This document shows positions 42,547 through 52,636 of a stretch of 64,000 nucleotides of DNA, in pieces. The position numbers and the translations under genes are program-made. This DNA is from Limibacillus sp. (GTDB lineage Bacteria > Pseudomonadota > Alphaproteobacteria > Kiloniellales > CECT-8803): positions 57,269 through 121,268 of the forward strand of contig JARRJC010000010.1 in NCBI GenBank assembly GCA_037379885.1, given 5' to 3'. Each line of letters begins with the position of its first letter. The stretch's first letter is position 1. A model generated the notes under the pieces. That model ran no database searches. It was not told the DNA's origin and saw only the letters and a program-made list of their open reading frames with translations.

Positions 42547-43908
42547 ATGAAGGTTCCCGCATTCCTCGGCAGCGTTCTGACAGGCTTGGCGCTTTTGGCC
42601 GCCGTGGCCGCGACGCTGCCGGTCGGCAAGGCTGAAGCCGGGGTTTTCGACCCGGAGAGCTTCACGCTCGACAACGGTCTTCAGGTCGTGGTGATCAACA
42701 ATTCCCGCGCGCCCATCGTCACCCACATGATCTGGTACAAGGTGGGCGCCGCCGACGAGCCGCCGGGCAAGTCCGGGGTCGCGCACTTCCTGGAACACCT
42801 GATGTTCAAGGGGACCGACAAGCTGGAGCCCGGCGAGTTCAGCGAGATCGTCGCGCGCAACGGCGGGCAGGAGAACGCCTTCACTTCCTGGGACTACACC
42901 GGATACTACCAGACCGTGGCCGCGGACCGGCTGGAGATCATGATGGCCAACGAGGCCGACCGCATGACCAACCTCCAGCTCTCCGACGAGGTGGTGCTGC
43001 CGGAGTTGCAGGTGGTGCTGGAAGAGCGACGCAGCCGCGTCGACAACGAGCCGGGCGGCCAGTTGGGCGAAATGGCCCGCGCCAGCCTGTTCCTGAACCA
43101 CCCCTACGGCACGCCCATCATCGGCTGGCCCCAGGAGGTGAGCCAACTCACCACCGAGGACGCCCTGACCTTCTATAAGGACTGGTACCGCCCCAACAAC
43201 GCCGTGGTTGTGATCGCGGGCGACATCACCGTGGAAGAGGTGCGCCCGCTGGCCGAGCGCACCTACGGCCAGGTCGCCGCCGGTCCGGTGCCCGAGCGTA
43301 AGCGCCTCAGCGAGCCGCCCCAGACCGCGCCCCGCCGCGCCGTTCTGGAGAGCGACCGGGTGCGCCAGCCCTCACTTGGCATCGACTATCTGGCGCCGGG
43401 CTACAACAGCCCCGGCGGCGAGCATGCCTATGCCTTGCAGGTCCTGTCCGAACTGCTGGGGGGCGCCGCCAGCGCCCGGCTCTACAGCAAGCTGGTGGTG
43501 GATGAAGGGCTCGCGGTGAGCGCGGGCAGCTACTACGACGCCTCTGCCCTCGATCGCAGCGTCTTCGGCCTCTACGCTTCGCCGCGGCAGGGCGTGGAGC
43601 TAGAGGATTTGGAGGCCGCCTTGCGCGCCGAGATCGCTCTTCTGCTCAAGGAGGGCGTGAGCGAGCAGGAGGTGGCGGACGCCAAGAAGCGCCTGACCGC
43701 CGCCGCCATCTACGCGCGCGACGACCTCTCGACCGGCGCACGCGTGCTGGGTGAGGCCCTGGCTTCCGGCCGCAGCATCGAACAGGTGGAAAGCTGGCCT
43801 GAGTCCATCGAGGCGGTGACCCGCGAGGAGGTCGAAGCCGCCGCCCGCGCGGTCTTGCAGATCAACCATTCGGTGACGCGCGAACTGCGCGCGGAGCCCA
43901 CGTCATGA
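42547..43908 (+). CDS. M16 family zinc metallopeptidase, active subunit
   Basis: 453 aa exported peptidase of the insulinase/processing-peptidase family. A signal peptide at residues 1 to about 31; inverted zinc motif H80-F-L-E83-H84 (HFLEHLMFKG) with a downstream Glu. Together with the next gene it forms the active/inactive pair typical of bacterial M16B heterodimers. ATG 42547 follows TTGAGGAGTT. Substrate unknown; probably degrades periplasmic peptides. Confidence 0.92.
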   Translation: MKVPAFLGSVLTGLALLAAVAATLPVGKAEAGVFDPESFTLDNGLQVVVINNSRAPIVTHMIWYKVGAADEPPGKSGVAHFLEHLMFKGTDKLEPGEFSEIVARNGGQENAFTSWDYTGYYQTVAADRLEIMMANEADRMTNLQLSDEVVLPELQVVLEERRSRVDNEPGGQLGEMARASLFLNHPYGTPIIGWPQEVSQLTTEDALTFYKDWYRPNNAVVVIAGDITVEEVRPLAERTYGQVAAGPVPERKRLSEPPQTAPRRAVLESDRVRQPSLGIDYLAPGYNSPGGEHAYALQVLSELLGGAASARLYSKLVVDEGLAVSAGSYYDASALDRSVFGLYASPRQGVELEDLEAALRAEIALLLKEGVSEQEVADAKKRLTAAAIYARDDLSTGARVLGEALASGRSIEQVESWPESIEAVTREEVEAAARAVLQINHSVTRELRAEPTS

Positions 43909-45332
43909 CGAGGTTTGCCTTGATGAAACCCCGCAGCGCCGTCCTTCGCCACGACCGCGGACCCGCGCAGGCCCTGGGCTTGCTGCTGCTCCTGACCGTC
44001 GCTCTCACCCTCTTGATCGCGAGCCTTCAGCAGGTGCGCGCGGCCGAGGTGCAGCGGGTGGTGAGCCCGGGCGGCATCGAGGCCTGGCTGATCGAAGACC
44101 ACAGCAACCCCATCTTCTCCATGGAGTTCTCCTTCAAGGGCGGGACCGCGCTGGACCCGGCGGATAAGCCGGGGACGGCCAACATGCTCGCCGGACTTCT
44201 GGACGAGGGCGCCGGCCCCTATGACTCCAAGACCTTCCGCGCGAAGCTGGAAAACCTCTCCATCCAGCTCTCCTTCTCCGCCAGCCGGGACCGCTTTTCC
44301 GGCAGCTTCCAGACCCTGACGGAGAACCGGGCGGAGGCGCTGGAGTTGTTGCGGCTCAGCCTTAGCGAGCCGCGCTTCGATGAGGAGCCGGTGGAGCGCA
44401 TCCGCGGCCAGATCCTGGTTGGCCTGTCGCGCCAGGAGACCGATCCCCGATCGATCGCCTCGCGCGTGCTCTGGAAATCCTTCTTTCCCGATCACCCCTA
44501 CGGCAACAACTCCGACGGCACCGTCGAGAGTGTGACTGAAATCTCCGTCGCGGACCTGGACGGCTACCGCCGCCAGGAGCTGACCCTGGACCGCCTCAAG
44601 ATCGGCGTGGTGGGCGACATCACGCCCGAAGAACTGGGCGGAATTCTGGACCTGGTCTTCTCCAGCCTGCCGGCGGAGGGCAGTGCCTTGCCGGACGAGA
44701 CGGTCTCCCCACAGAACCTGGGCGAGACAATGGTGGTGGAGCAGGAGGTGCCGCAGTCGGTGGTCTCCTTCGGGCATGAAGGCGTGCTGCGCGGCGACCC
44801 GGACTACTACACCGCCTACGTGGTGAACTACGTCCTGGGCGGTGGCGGCTTCTCCTCGCGGCTCTTCGAAGAGGTGCGCGAGAAACGCGGCCTCGCCTAT
44901 TCGGTCGGCAGCTATCTCTATCCCTTCGACGATGCGGCGCTTCTGGTCGGCGGTACGGCGACCGCCAACGAGCGGGTCGCCGAATCCCTGGCCGTGATTC
45001 GCGAGGAGTGGGCGCGCATGGCCGCCGAGGGTCCGAGCGCCGAGGAACTGGAGCACGCCAAGACCTATCTGACCGGCTCCTTCCCCTTGCGCTTCTCCAA
45101 CTCTCCGCGCATCGCGGGGATGCTGGTCGGCATGCAGCAGGAGAACCTGGGCATCGACTACCTGGACAGCCGCAACGCCTACATCGAGGCCGTGACCCTG
45201 GAGGACGCAAAGCGGGTCGCCGCCGAGCTGTTCCAGCCGGACAAGCTGACCGTGGTCGTGGTCGGCAAGCCGCAGGACGTGGAGGCGACCAGGGCGGCGC
45301 CCGAAGAGGCGGGTCCGGCCCCGCGCGGCTAG
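43905..45332 (+). CDS. M16 family protein, probable non-catalytic partner
   Basis: 475 aa with an N-terminal signal anchor ([19 protein letters not shown]). The position of the zinc motif reads [11 protein letters not shown], without HxxEH, so it should be catalytically dead; the C-terminal half has the substrate-binding RxxY-like [23 protein letters not shown] overlap with the preceding gene implies equal synthesis and a heterodimer. An alternative start is the ATG eight codons in. Confidence 0.9.
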   Translation: MTRFALMKPRSAVLRHDRGPAQALGLLLLLTVALTLLIASLQQVRAAEVQRVVSPGGIEAWLIEDHSNPIFSMEFSFKGGTALDPADKPGTANMLAGLLDEGAGPYDSKTFRAKLENLSIQLSFSASRDRFSGSFQTLTENRAEALELLRLSLSEPRFDEEPVERIRGQILVGLSRQETDPRSIASRVLWKSFFPDHPYGNNSDGTVESVTEISVADLDGYRRQELTLDRLKIGVVGDITPEELGGILDLVFSSLPAEGSALPDETVSPQNLGETMVVEQEVPQSVVSFGHEGVLRGDPDYYTAYVVNYVLGGGGFSSRLFEEVREKRGLAYSVGSYLYPFDDAALLVGGTATANERVAESLAVIREEWARMAAEGPSAEELEHAKTYLTGSFPLRFSNSPRIAGMLVGMQQENLGIDYLDSRNAYIEAVTLEDAKRVAAELFQPDKLTVVVVGKPQDVEATRAAPEEAGPAPRG

Positions 45333-45415
45333 GGGATAACTCTCCGTTACTGGGTCTTGCCATCGGGCCTGCCAGCCGTTCTCTTAGAGGAGGAAGGAGG
45401 GTCCGAGTCGCGCCC

Positions 45416-47287
45416 ATGACCGAAGCACCCAAAGCCCAAGCAACCAAGACCATTCGGCGTCTGCCCGAGAGCCTGGTGAACCGCATCGCCGCCGGTGAAG
45501 TGGTGGAGCGCCCGGCCTCGGCTGTGAAGGAGCTGGTCGAAAACGCGCTGGACGCGGGCGCGCGCCGGATCGAGGTCTCCCTGCGCGAAGGCGGCAAGGC
45601 GCTGATCGTGGTGACCGATGACGGGCGCGGCATGGACCGCGAGGAACTGGCGCTGGCGCTGGAGCGCCATGCGACCTCCAAGCTTCCCGACGGCGACCTG
45701 GTCAACATCCGCCACCTGGGCTTCCGGGGAGAGGCGCTGCCCTCCATCGCCGCCGTCTCGCGCTTGACCGTGGCCAGCCGGGCCGAGGGCGCGGAGGAGG
45801 CCTGGAGTCTCTCGGTCGAGGGCGGACGCCCGAGCGCCGCCAAGCCCGCCGCCTTGCAGAAGGGCACGCGGATCGAGGCGCGCGACCTCTTCTTCTCCAC
45901 CCCCGCCCGGCTCAAGTTCCTGAAGCAGGACCGCACCGAGACCGGACACGTGCTGGACCAGTTGAAGCGTCTGGCCATGGCGCACCCCCTGGTCGCCTTC
46001 AAGTTGGAGGAGGGCGGGCGCAGCTATCTCGACCTGCCGGCCGGACAGGGCGATCTCTTCGATGCGCGCCTGAAGCGCCTGGGCGCGATCATGGGCCGGG
46101 AGTTCCAGGACAACGCCCTGCCGGTCGAGGCGCTGCGCGAGGGCATCGCGCTCACCGGCTTCATCGGTCTGCCGACCCTCAACCGCGCCAACAGCCAGCA
46201 GCAGTATCTCTTCGTCAACGGCCGGCCGGTGCGCGACAAGCTGCTCTACGGCGCGGTGCGCGGCGCCTACCGGGACTTCCTGGCGCACGACCGCCACCCC
46301 CTGCTGGCGCTCTTCCTGGAGCTGCCGCCCGAGGAGGTGGACGTGAACGTGCACCCCATGAAGGCCGAGGTGCGCTTCCGGGACCAGGGGCTGGTGCGCG
46401 GCCTGATCGTCTCGGCCTGCCGCCACGCGCTGGCGGGGGCCGGTCACCGCGCCTCCACCACCGTCTCGGAGAGCGCGCTGGGCTCCTTCCGCCCGCAAGA
46501 GGGGCCGCGCGCCGGTGGTCCGGGCGGACCTGGGCTGCCCTACGGCGGCGGCTACGCCTACCGCGCCTCTCACCCCGCGGGCGGGCTCGCCGAGCGGGCC
46601 CGCGACTTCCAATCGCCGCTGAGCGGGTTTGACTCCGCGCCCGCCGCGCGCGCCGAGCGGATCGATCCCGAGACCGGGGAGATCGGAGAGGCGCAGCCTG
46701 CGGAGGACTACCCCCTGGGCGCTGCCCGCGCGCAGCTCCACGCCACCTACATCGTGGCCCAGACCGCCGACGGCATCGTGATCGTGGACCAGCACGCCGC
46801 CCACGAACGGCTGGTCTACGAGCGCATGAAGCAACAGCTCGACGGCAAGGGCGTCGCCCGTCAGATGCTCTTGATCCCCGAGGTGGTGGAGCTGGAGGAG
46901 CGCGACATCGACCGCCTGTTGGAGCGGGGCGATGAACTGGCCGAACTGGGCCTGGTGGTCGAGCGCTTCGGCCCCGGCGCGCTGGTGGTGCGCGAGACGC
47001 CCGCTCTGCTGGGCGAGATGAACGTCAAGGGCATGCTGAACGACCTCGCCGACGAACTGGCGGAGATGGATCAGGCGCTGGCGCTGAAGGAGCGGCTGGG
47101 CGAGGTCTGCGGCACCATGGCCTGCCACGGCTCGGTGCGCGCCGGGCGGCGGCTCAACGGGGAGGAGATGAACGCCCTCCTGCGCCAGATGGAGGCGACC
47201 CCCCACTCCGGCCAGTGCAACCACGGCCGCCCCACCTACGTGGAACTGAAACTCGCCGACATCGAGAAGCTGTTCGGGCGGCGCTAG
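45416..47287 (+). CDS. mutL: DNA mismatch repair protein MutL
   Basis: 623 aa GHKL ATPase linking MutS to downstream repair. N-terminal motifs [28 protein letters not shown] and [12 protein letters not shown]; the C-terminal domain carries [12 protein letters not shown] near residue 458, the DQHA-x2-E-x4-E metal motif of nicking MutL proteins, so MutH is not needed. A Gly/Ala/Pro-rich linker spans about 360-430. ATG 45416 lies about 14 bp after AGGAAGGAGG. The open frame upstream overlaps the M16 gene and is not used. Confidence 0.97.
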   Translation: MTEAPKAQATKTIRRLPESLVNRIAAGEVVERPASAVKELVENALDAGARRIEVSLREGGKALIVVTDDGRGMDREELALALERHATSKLPDGDLVNIRHLGFRGEALPSIAAVSRLTVASRAEGAEEAWSLSVEGGRPSAAKPAALQKGTRIEARDLFFSTPARLKFLKQDRTETGHVLDQLKRLAMAHPLVAFKLEEGGRSYLDLPAGQGDLFDARLKRLGAIMGREFQDNALPVEALREGIALTGFIGLPTLNRANSQQQYLFVNGRPVRDKLLYGAVRGAYRDFLAHDRHPLLALFLELPPEEVDVNVHPMKAEVRFRDQGLVRGLIVSACRHALAGAGHRASTTVSESALGSFRPQEGPRAGGPGGPGLPYGGGYAYRASHPAGGLAERARDFQSPLSGFDSAPAARAERIDPETGEIGEAQPAEDYPLGAARAQLHATYIVAQTADGIVIVDQHAAHERLVYERMKQQLDGKGVARQMLLIPEVVELEERDIDRLLERGDELAELGLVVERFGPGALVVRETPALLGEMNVKGMLNDLADELAEMDQALALKERLGEVCGTMACHGSVRAGRRLNGEEMNALLRQMEATPHSGQCNHGRPTYVELKLADIEKLFGRR

Positions 47288-47294
47288 GCGGGCC

Positions 47295-49325
47295 TCAGGC
47301 CTGATTGAAGTGCCCGTGGATCTTCTTCGCGACCGTCTCTGAGATTCCCTCCACCGCCATAAGGTCCTCGACGCCGGCGCGCGAGACGGCGCGGGCGGAG
47401 CCGAAGTGCAGCAGCAGCGCCTTCTTGCGCTTGGCGCCGATGCCGGCGATCTCGTCCAGGGGCGAGGCGGCCATGGCTTTCTTGCGGCCCAGGCGGTGGC
47501 TGCCGATGGCGAAGCGGTGGGCCTCGTCACGCAGCCGCTGGATGAAGTAGAGCAGGGGCTCGCGCGGCGGCAGCAGGACCGGCTCGCGGCCTGGCAGGAA
47601 GATGCGCTCGCGCCCCGCGTCGCGGTCGGGGCCCTTGGCGACGGCGGCGATCGGCTGGTCGGCGATGCCCAGCTCCTCGAAGACCTCCAGCGCGGTTGAG
47701 AGCTGGCCCTTGCCGCCGTCCAGCAGGACGAGGTCAGGCCAGAGCCCGCGCTCGCGCTCCGGGTCCTCCTTCAGCGCGCGGGAGAAGCGGCGGGTCATGA
47801 CCTCGCGCATCATGCCGTAGTCGTCGCCGCCGCTCGCCTTGCCGCCTTCGGTCTTGGCCTCGCGGATCGAGAACTTGCGGTAGCTGTTCTTGATGAAGCC
47901 CTCGGGTCCCGCGACGATCATGGCGCCGTAGGGGCTGGTGCCCATGAGGTGGGAGTTGTCGTAGACCTCGACCCGCTCCGGCGTCTGGTCGAGCCCCATG
48001 AGGTCGCCGAGGGCGGCGAGCAGCTTCCGCTGCGCCGAGCTTTCCGACAGACGCCGGGCCAGCGCCTCACGCGCGTTGCTCAGCGCCTGCTCCATCACCT
48101 TGCGCTTTTCCCCGCGCTGCGGGACCAGCAGCCGCACCTTGCGGGTGGCCTTGGAGGTCAGCGCCTCGGCCAGCAGCGACGCCTCGCTCGCCTTGTGGCT
48201 CAGCAGCAGCAGCGGGGGCGGCGGCTTGTTGTCGTAGAACTGCGCCACGAAGGCGGCCATCACGTCCTCGGGCGTCTCCGCCCTGTCATGGCTGGGGAAG
48301 TAGGCGCGGTTGCCGTAGTTGCGCCCGGCGCGGAAGAAGAAGACCTGGATGCAGCTCTGCCCGCCCTCCTCGTGGAGCGCGATAACGTCGGCGTCCTCCA
48401 TGCCCTCCAGGTTGATGTCCTGGCGCGACTGGATGTGGCTGAGCGCGCGAATGCGGTCGCGGTAGACGGCGGCCTGCTCGAAGTCCATGGCCTCGGCGGC
48501 GCGCTCCATGCGGTTGGCCAAATCGCGCTGGATGCCGCTGTCCCGGCCCGACAGGAAGTCCGTCGCCTCCTTCACCAGCGCCTCGTAGTCGGCGCGCGAA
48601 ATCCGGTCCACGCAGGGCGCCGAGCAGCGCTTGATCTGGTAGAGCAGGCAGGGCCGCTTGCGGTTGGCGAAGACATGGTCGGAGCAGGAGCGCAGCAGGA
48701 AGGCCTTCTCCAGCGCCGTCACCGTCCGGTTCACCGCGCCCGCCGAGGCGAAGGGGCCGTAGTAGTCCCCCTCCTGACTGTGCTGACCGCGGTGCTTGGC
48801 GATCTGCGGGTAGTCGTGGTCGCGGGTGATCAGGATGTATGGGAAGGACTTGTCGTCGCGCAGCAGCACGTTGTAGCGCGGCATGAGGCGCTTGATGAGA
48901 TTGCTCTCCAGCAGCAGCGCCTCGACCTCGCTGGCCGTGGTCACCACCTCCATGGACTTGGTCTCGGCGACCATGCGCTGCAGGCGGCGCGGCAACTTGT
49001 CTATCTGGGTGTAGGCGATGACCCGCTTCTTCAGATTGCGGGCCTTGCCCACATAGAGCGCCTCGCCCCGCTTATCGAGCATGCGGTAGACGCCAGGCTG
49101 ATGCGGCAGGGTCTTCCAAGTGGCGCGGATCGCCTCGACGCCCCCCGCAAGACCTTTCGCGGCGGCGGCGCCCGCATTCGGATCAATGGATTCCGCCGAG
49201 ACGTCGGACGGTGCGGGCTCGCTACCGGATTGGTAGGCCTCCTTCTCCTCTTGGAGGAGGCGCGGCGCGCGTTTGCCGCCTGCGGTTGGGTCTTTTTGCC
49301 GCCTGTGTCCTTTACGTTGAACCAT
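47295..49325 (-). CDS. uvrC: excinuclease ABC subunit C
   Basis: Dual-incision nuclease of nucleotide excision repair. 676 aa. An unusually long basic/Pro-rich N-terminal stretch of about 75 residues precedes the GIY-YIG domain ([25 protein letters not shown]), then the cysteine region [13 protein letters not shown], a UVR helix pair, the RNase H-like domain ([25 protein letters not shown]) and C-terminal helix-hairpin-helix ([18 protein letters not shown]). ATG 49325 directly follows GGGCGGAG. Convergent with mutL. Confidence 0.97.
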   Translation of the reverse strand: MVQRKGHRRQKDPTAGGKRAPRLLQEEKEAYQSGSEPAPSDVSAESIDPNAGAAAAKGLAGGVEAIRATWKTLPHQPGVYRMLDKRGEALYVGKARNLKKRVIAYTQIDKLPRRLQRMVAETKSMEVVTTASEVEALLLESNLIKRLMPRYNVLLRDDKSFPYILITRDHDYPQIAKHRGQHSQEGDYYGPFASAGAVNRTVTALEKAFLLRSCSDHVFANRKRPCLLYQIKRCSAPCVDRISRADYEALVKEATDFLSGRDSGIQRDLANRMERAAEAMDFEQAAVYRDRIRALSHIQSRQDINLEGMEDADVIALHEEGGQSCIQVFFFRAGRNYGNRAYFPSHDRAETPEDVMAAFVAQFYDNKPPPPLLLLSHKASEASLLAEALTSKATRKVRLLVPQRGEKRKVMEQALSNAREALARRLSESSAQRKLLAALGDLMGLDQTPERVEVYDNSHLMGTSPYGAMIVAGPEGFIKNSYRKFSIREAKTEGGKASGGDDYGMMREVMTRRFSRALKEDPERERGLWPDLVLLDGGKGQLSTALEVFEELGIADQPIAAVAKGPDRDAGRERIFLPGREPVLLPPREPLLYFIQRLRDEAHRFAIGSHRLGRKKAMAASPLDEIAGIGAKRKKALLLHFGSARAVSRAGVEDLMAVEGISETVAKKIHGHFNQA

Positions 49326-49725
49326 CTCCGCCCTGCCGCCAATCGGGGCTTTGCCCTTTGTTATCCGGGACTTGCCTGGGCCCCCGGAATAGGGCCGTTT
49401 CAGTCATCCACGACTCTTGTGGATATCTCTGTGGCTAAGTCCTAGCACGAAGTGCTGCCCCCTAGGACTCATTGGACTTTCTATAGATTGCCCATTTTTT
49501 GTGCAAATGAACTAACATATTGATTTATTGAGTTTTCTAGGGTGTCAAGTGCAAAGAAATTGTCACATATAAGATTCTCGCGTTGACTCCCCATCGTCAA
49601 AAATATCAGCCCCGCCTTGTGCAAAACTGCCCTTGTTTGAGGGGTTTTGTTGGCGCTTGTTATTTTTCAGTGACTTACCTCACGGCCTTCAGCGGAACGC
49701 GAAGCTGCGGGTGGCAAAGCGGGCA
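49326..49725. other. AT-rich structured intergenic region before uvrC
   Basis: 400 bp without a gene I can support, between uvrC and folB (both minus). The half from about 49470 to 49680 is clearly AT-rich against the genome. It holds near-consensus DnaA-box-like 9-mers TGTGGATAT (49418-49426) and TGTGGCTAA (49430-49438), the nested hairpin at 49438-49469, three copies of GTGCAAA (49501, 49549, 49619), a TTGACA hexamer on the minus strand (49548-49543) and a hairpin at 49622-49649 (CAAAAC/GTTTTG). Short frames of 64 and 120 codons are present but unconvincing. Confidence 0.6.
49438..49469 (-). promoter_or_regulatory. bulged hairpin in the uvrC leader/promoter region
   Basis: Read on the minus strand: AGTCCT, bulge AGGGGGC, AGCAC, loop TTC, GTGCT, AGGACT. 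This gives 11 paired bases in a continuous stem with one seven-base bulge. It lies 113 bp before the uvrC start. As DNA it can also pair as AGTCCTAG/CTAGGACT. Function unknown. Confidence 0.5.
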
Positions 49726-50124
49726 TCAACGCCGCCGCCAGGCGACCTCCACGCCAACGCCCTCCGCGTCTTCATAGAGAGATTTCTTTTCAATTCTTAC
49801 GTGTGCCTGCTCGACCAGCTCGTGGCTCATGAAGACGGCCAGGATCTGATCGGCCAGGACTTCCAGGAGACGGGGCTGGCTTTCCGCGCAGACCGCCCGC
49901 ATCTCGTCGAACAGGGGGCCATAGTCGACCACCAGGTTGATGGAATCGTCCAGGGGCCGCAGGGGCTTGACGGTCAGGTCCACATCGAAGCGTAGGTCCT
50001 GAGCCTGCGCGCGCTCCTCGTCGGGATAGCCGATGCAGCAGGAGATCACCATGTTGCGCGCGACGATCTTCTGACCGGCGACCTCGCAGCCAAGAGATGC
50101 GGGGTCGGGGATCGGGCGGGTCAT
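49726..50124 (-). CDS. folB: dihydroneopterin aldolase
   Basis: 132 aa enzyme of folate synthesis that cleaves or epimerises 7,8-dihydroneopterin. The family pattern is visible: IVARNMVISCCIGYPDEERAQAQDLRFDVDL, VDYGPLFDEMRAVC, LEVLADQILAVFM and the final VRIEKKSLYEDAEGVGVEV. ATG 50124 follows ACAGGAGG. It lies 34 bp downstream of a pteridine-reductase-like SDR gene on the same strand, which suggests a pterin operon. Confidence 0.88.
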   Translation of the reverse strand: MTRPIPDPASLGCEVAGQKIVARNMVISCCIGYPDEERAQAQDLRFDVDLTVKPLRPLDDSINLVVDYGPLFDEMRAVCAESQPRLLEVLADQILAVFMSHELVEQAHVRIEKKSLYEDAEGVGVEVAWRRR

Positions 50125-50158
50125 GCGGCCTCCTGTCGGCTTGCCTTCGGCGGCGGGA

Positions 50159-50947
50159 CTATTCCTTGGGAGCCTTCCGCTCCTGGGGCAAAGCCCACCC
50201 CAGGTGCTGGCCGCCGTCAAGGGCGATCATTTGCCCCGTGACCGAGGGCGCCTTCAACAGGAAGCGAAAAGCATCGGCGATTTCCTCGGGCGAGGTGCCC
50301 CGTCCGAGCGGCATGGAGGCCGCCATGCGGTCGAACTCGGCCTGGGTCTGGCGCGGGCTGGGAAGCGCCGGTCCCGGGCCAATGCCGTTCACCCGGATGC
50401 GCGGGGCGAAGGCCAGCGCGAGGGTCTGGGTCAGGGTCCAGAGCCCGGCCTTGGCGACGGTGTAGCTGGTGAAGTACTGGGTCAGGTTCCAAACCCGCTC
50501 ATCCAGCATGTTGACGATCAGTCCGCCCGCTTCTTCCGGCAAGTTGCGGGCGAAGGCCTGGGACAGCACGAAGGGCGCACGCAGGTTCGGCTCGATCGCC
50601 TTGTCCCAGGAATCGCGGCTGGTGCTGAGCGCGGTGTCCCATTCGAAGGTCGAGGCGTTGTTGACCAGCACGCCGATCGCGCCGAGCTTCGCCTTGGCGG
50701 CGGGGAGCAGCTCCTCGACCTCGCTTTCGACCATCAGGTCGGCCTTGAAGGCCGCGGCCTTGCCGCCCTTGTCGTGGATCGCGCGCACGACGCTCTGCGC
50801 CTCGGCGGCCGACCTGTTGTAGTGGACGGCGACCGCGTAGCCCTCTTGGGCCAAGGCCATGGCCAGCGCGCGGCCGATGCGCTTGCCCGCGCCGGTGACC
50901 AGCGCTGCTTGAGGATAGCTGTCGGGATGTTGTTTCAGGGCTGTCAT
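50159..50947 (-). CDS. SDR oxidoreductase, pteridine-reductase/FolM-like
   Basis: 262 aa Rossmann-fold reductase. The nucleotide loop TGAGKRIG (residues 19-25) carries the Lys-Arg of NADPH-dependent pteridine reductases. The usual SDR catalytic Ser is Asp149 (in VNMLDE), with Tyr162 and Lys166 (SYTVAK), the Asp-Tyr-Lys triad of PTR1 and of dihydromonapterin reductase FolM. With folB next door, reduction of dihydropterin or dihydrofolate is likely. Alternative: a generic SDR. ATG 50947. Confidence 0.75.
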   Translation of the reverse strand: MTALKQHPDSYPQAALVTGAGKRIGRALAMALAQEGYAVAVHYNRSAAEAQSVVRAIHDKGGKAAAFKADLMVESEVEELLPAAKAKLGAIGVLVNNASTFEWDTALSTSRDSWDKAIEPNLRAPFVLSQAFARNLPEEAGGLIVNMLDERVWNLTQYFTSYTVAKAGLWTLTQTLALAFAPRIRVNGIGPGPALPSPRQTQAEFDRMAASMPLGRGTSPEEIADAFRFLLKAPSVTGQMIALDGGQHLGWALPQERKAPKE

Positions 50948-50957
50948 GCGGCTCCGG

Positions 50958-51356
50958 TCAATCCTTCTTGGGTTCGAAGGAAAGAGAGGCGGAATTGATG
51001 CAGTAACGCAAGCCCGTCGGCTCCGGCCCGTCCGGGAAGACGTGGCCCTGGTGCGCGCCGCAGGTGGCGCAGTGCACTTCCGTGCGCTTCATCCAGAGTT
51101 TCCGGTCTTCCTTGATGCCCACCGCGGCTTCCTCCACCGGCTGCCAGAAGGAGGGCCAGCCGGTCCGGGAATCGAACTTGTGCTCGGAAGAGAAGAGGGG
51201 CGAGCCGCAAACGACGCAGTTATAGCTGCCCGCGGCCTTCACATTGTAGAGGTCGCCGCTGAAGGCGCGCTCGGTGCCCTCTTCCTGCGTCACCTGATAG
51301 GCGAGCGGCGAGAGGCGCTTCTTCAGTTCCTTCTTGTCAAAGGTCTTTTCGGTCAT
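50958..51356 (-). CDS. msrB: peptide-methionine (R)-S-oxide reductase
   Basis: 132 aa repair enzyme for methionine-R-sulfoxide. Structural zinc cysteines C47, C50, C96 and C99; catalytic Cys119 in RYCINSASL. The start is ATG 51356 with ACGGAGACAC upstream; the frame continues upstream for over 120 codons but this is outside the family. No signal peptide, so cytoplasmic. Followed by the SDR gene 10 bp later. Confidence 0.95.
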   Translation of the reverse strand: MTEKTFDKKELKKRLSPLAYQVTQEEGTERAFSGDLYNVKAAGSYNCVVCGSPLFSSEHKFDSRTGWPSFWQPVEEAAVGIKEDRKLWMKRTEVHCATCGAHQGHVFPDGPEPTGLRYCINSASLSFEPKKD

Positions 51357-51452
51357 GGGGTGTCTCCGTTCGGGCGGGCTCTGTTGCTTTTGAGAGAGAT
51401 GGGATGCCGGGGGCGTCCTGTCCAGCCTCTGCGGGCTATTGCCGGGCCGGGC

Positions 51453-51482
51453 GCTTGCCGGAGAAGGGCTTGCCGGAGAAGG
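51453..51482. repeat. 15-bp perfect tandem repeat
   Basis: GCTTGCCGGAGAAGG occurs twice without gap (51453-51467 and 51468-51482), just beyond the stop codon of the radical SAM gene. No coding role is visible. Confidence 0.7.
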
Positions 51483-51484
51483 CG

Positions 51485-52585
51485 CTAAAGGAAGGAGAGC
51501 TGCCGCCCGTCCGCGGCGGGCGGCCGGAATAGCTCGCTGGTCAGGGCCCAGGCCTGGCGGTTGGGTTGCAGGCCGAGCCGCTTGCAGCTCGCCTGAAGCC
51601 GCTGGGCCAGAAGCCGCGCTTCCTCGCCCTCTCCGGTCTGGCGCTTGCCGAAGCGCGAGTCGTAGAGCTCCCCGCCGCGCATGGCCCTGAGGCGGGAAAG
51701 CACCCGCTCCTTGCGGTCGGGATAGTGGGTTTCCAGCCACTCCTCGAAGAGCTCCTTCAGCTCCAGCGGCAAGCGCAGCAGCACATAGCCCGCGTGCCCG
51801 GCCCCGGCGGCGGCGCCGGCCTCCAGAATCGCTTCCAGCTCCTGATCGTTGAGCGCGGGGATGATGGGGGCGGCGAGCAGGGTCACGGGCACGCCCGCCG
51901 CACTCAGCCCCTCGATCGCCTGAAGGCGCCGCGCGGGCGTGGCCGCGCGCGGTTCCATCACCCGCGCCAGGCCCTTGTCGAGCGTTGTGACGGAGAGGCA
52001 GACGCGCACCAGTTTCTGCTCCGCCAGGGGCGCCAGCAGATCGAGGTCGCGCAGCACCAGCGCCGACTTGGTGACGATGGTGAGCGGATGCTTCGCCTCG
52101 GCCAGCACCTCGATCACCTCGCGGGTGATCCTCAGCTTGCGCTCCAGCGGCTGATAGGGGTCGGTGTTCGCGCCCAGGGCGATGGGGGCGACCCGGTACT
52201 TGGGTTTGGCGAGCTCCTGGCGCAGCAGCCCGGCGGCGTCATGCTTGGCGTAGAGCTGGGTTTCGAAATCCAGGCCGGGCGAATGCCCCAGATAGGCATG
52301 GGTCGGGCGCGCAAAGCAGTAGACGCAGCCGTGCTCGCAGCCCCTGTAGGGGTTGATCGAACGGTCGAAGGGAACGTCCGGCGACTGGTTGCGCGCGATC
52401 ACGCTGCGGCTGCGGTCCGGCAGGACCCGGGTGGGCGGTCGCGGCGCGTCGCCCTCCTCCTCGTTCCAGCCGTCGCCCCAGTCGTCCTCGAAGTGCTCGC
52501 GGGCGTAACGCTCATAGCGGCCGGAGGCGTTGGAGACGGCGCCCCGGCCCTTGATCCGCTCCTGCTTGTTCACCCTCTCGCTCAT
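51485..52585 (-). CDS. PA0069-family radical SAM protein
   Basis: 366 aa. [4Fe-4S] cluster motif C83-x3-C87-x2-C90 in [19 protein letters not shown], similar to spore photoproduct lyase-like and PA0069-type proteins; the activity is unknown. The start at 52585 ([16 protein letters not shown]) is the family start; the upstream extension of 14 codons is unlikely. The C-terminus ends with GRQLSFL. Same strand as msrB, but 128 bp apart. Confidence 0.88.
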   Translation of the reverse strand: MSERVNKQERIKGRGAVSNASGRYERYAREHFEDDWGDGWNEEEGDAPRPPTRVLPDRSRSVIARNQSPDVPFDRSINPYRGCEHGCVYCFARPTHAYLGHSPGLDFETQLYAKHDAAGLLRQELAKPKYRVAPIALGANTDPYQPLERKLRITREVIEVLAEAKHPLTIVTKSALVLRDLDLLAPLAEQKLVRVCLSVTTLDKGLARVMEPRAATPARRLQAIEGLSAAGVPVTLLAAPIIPALNDQELEAILEAGAAAGAGHAGYVLLRLPLELKELFEEWLETHYPDRKERVLSRLRAMRGGELYDSRFGKRQTGEGEEARLLAQRLQASCKRLGLQPNRQAWALTSELFRPPAADGRQLSFL

Positions 52586-52636
52586 GGGCCCGAGCTTAGA
52601 CCTGGAGAAAGAACAAAACAAGAACATAATACGCTG

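Noticed and set aside
49583..49995. Short plus-strand frames in the uvrC-folB gap
   Set aside because: 64 and 120 codons, partly antisense to folB, no domain or convincing ribosome site.
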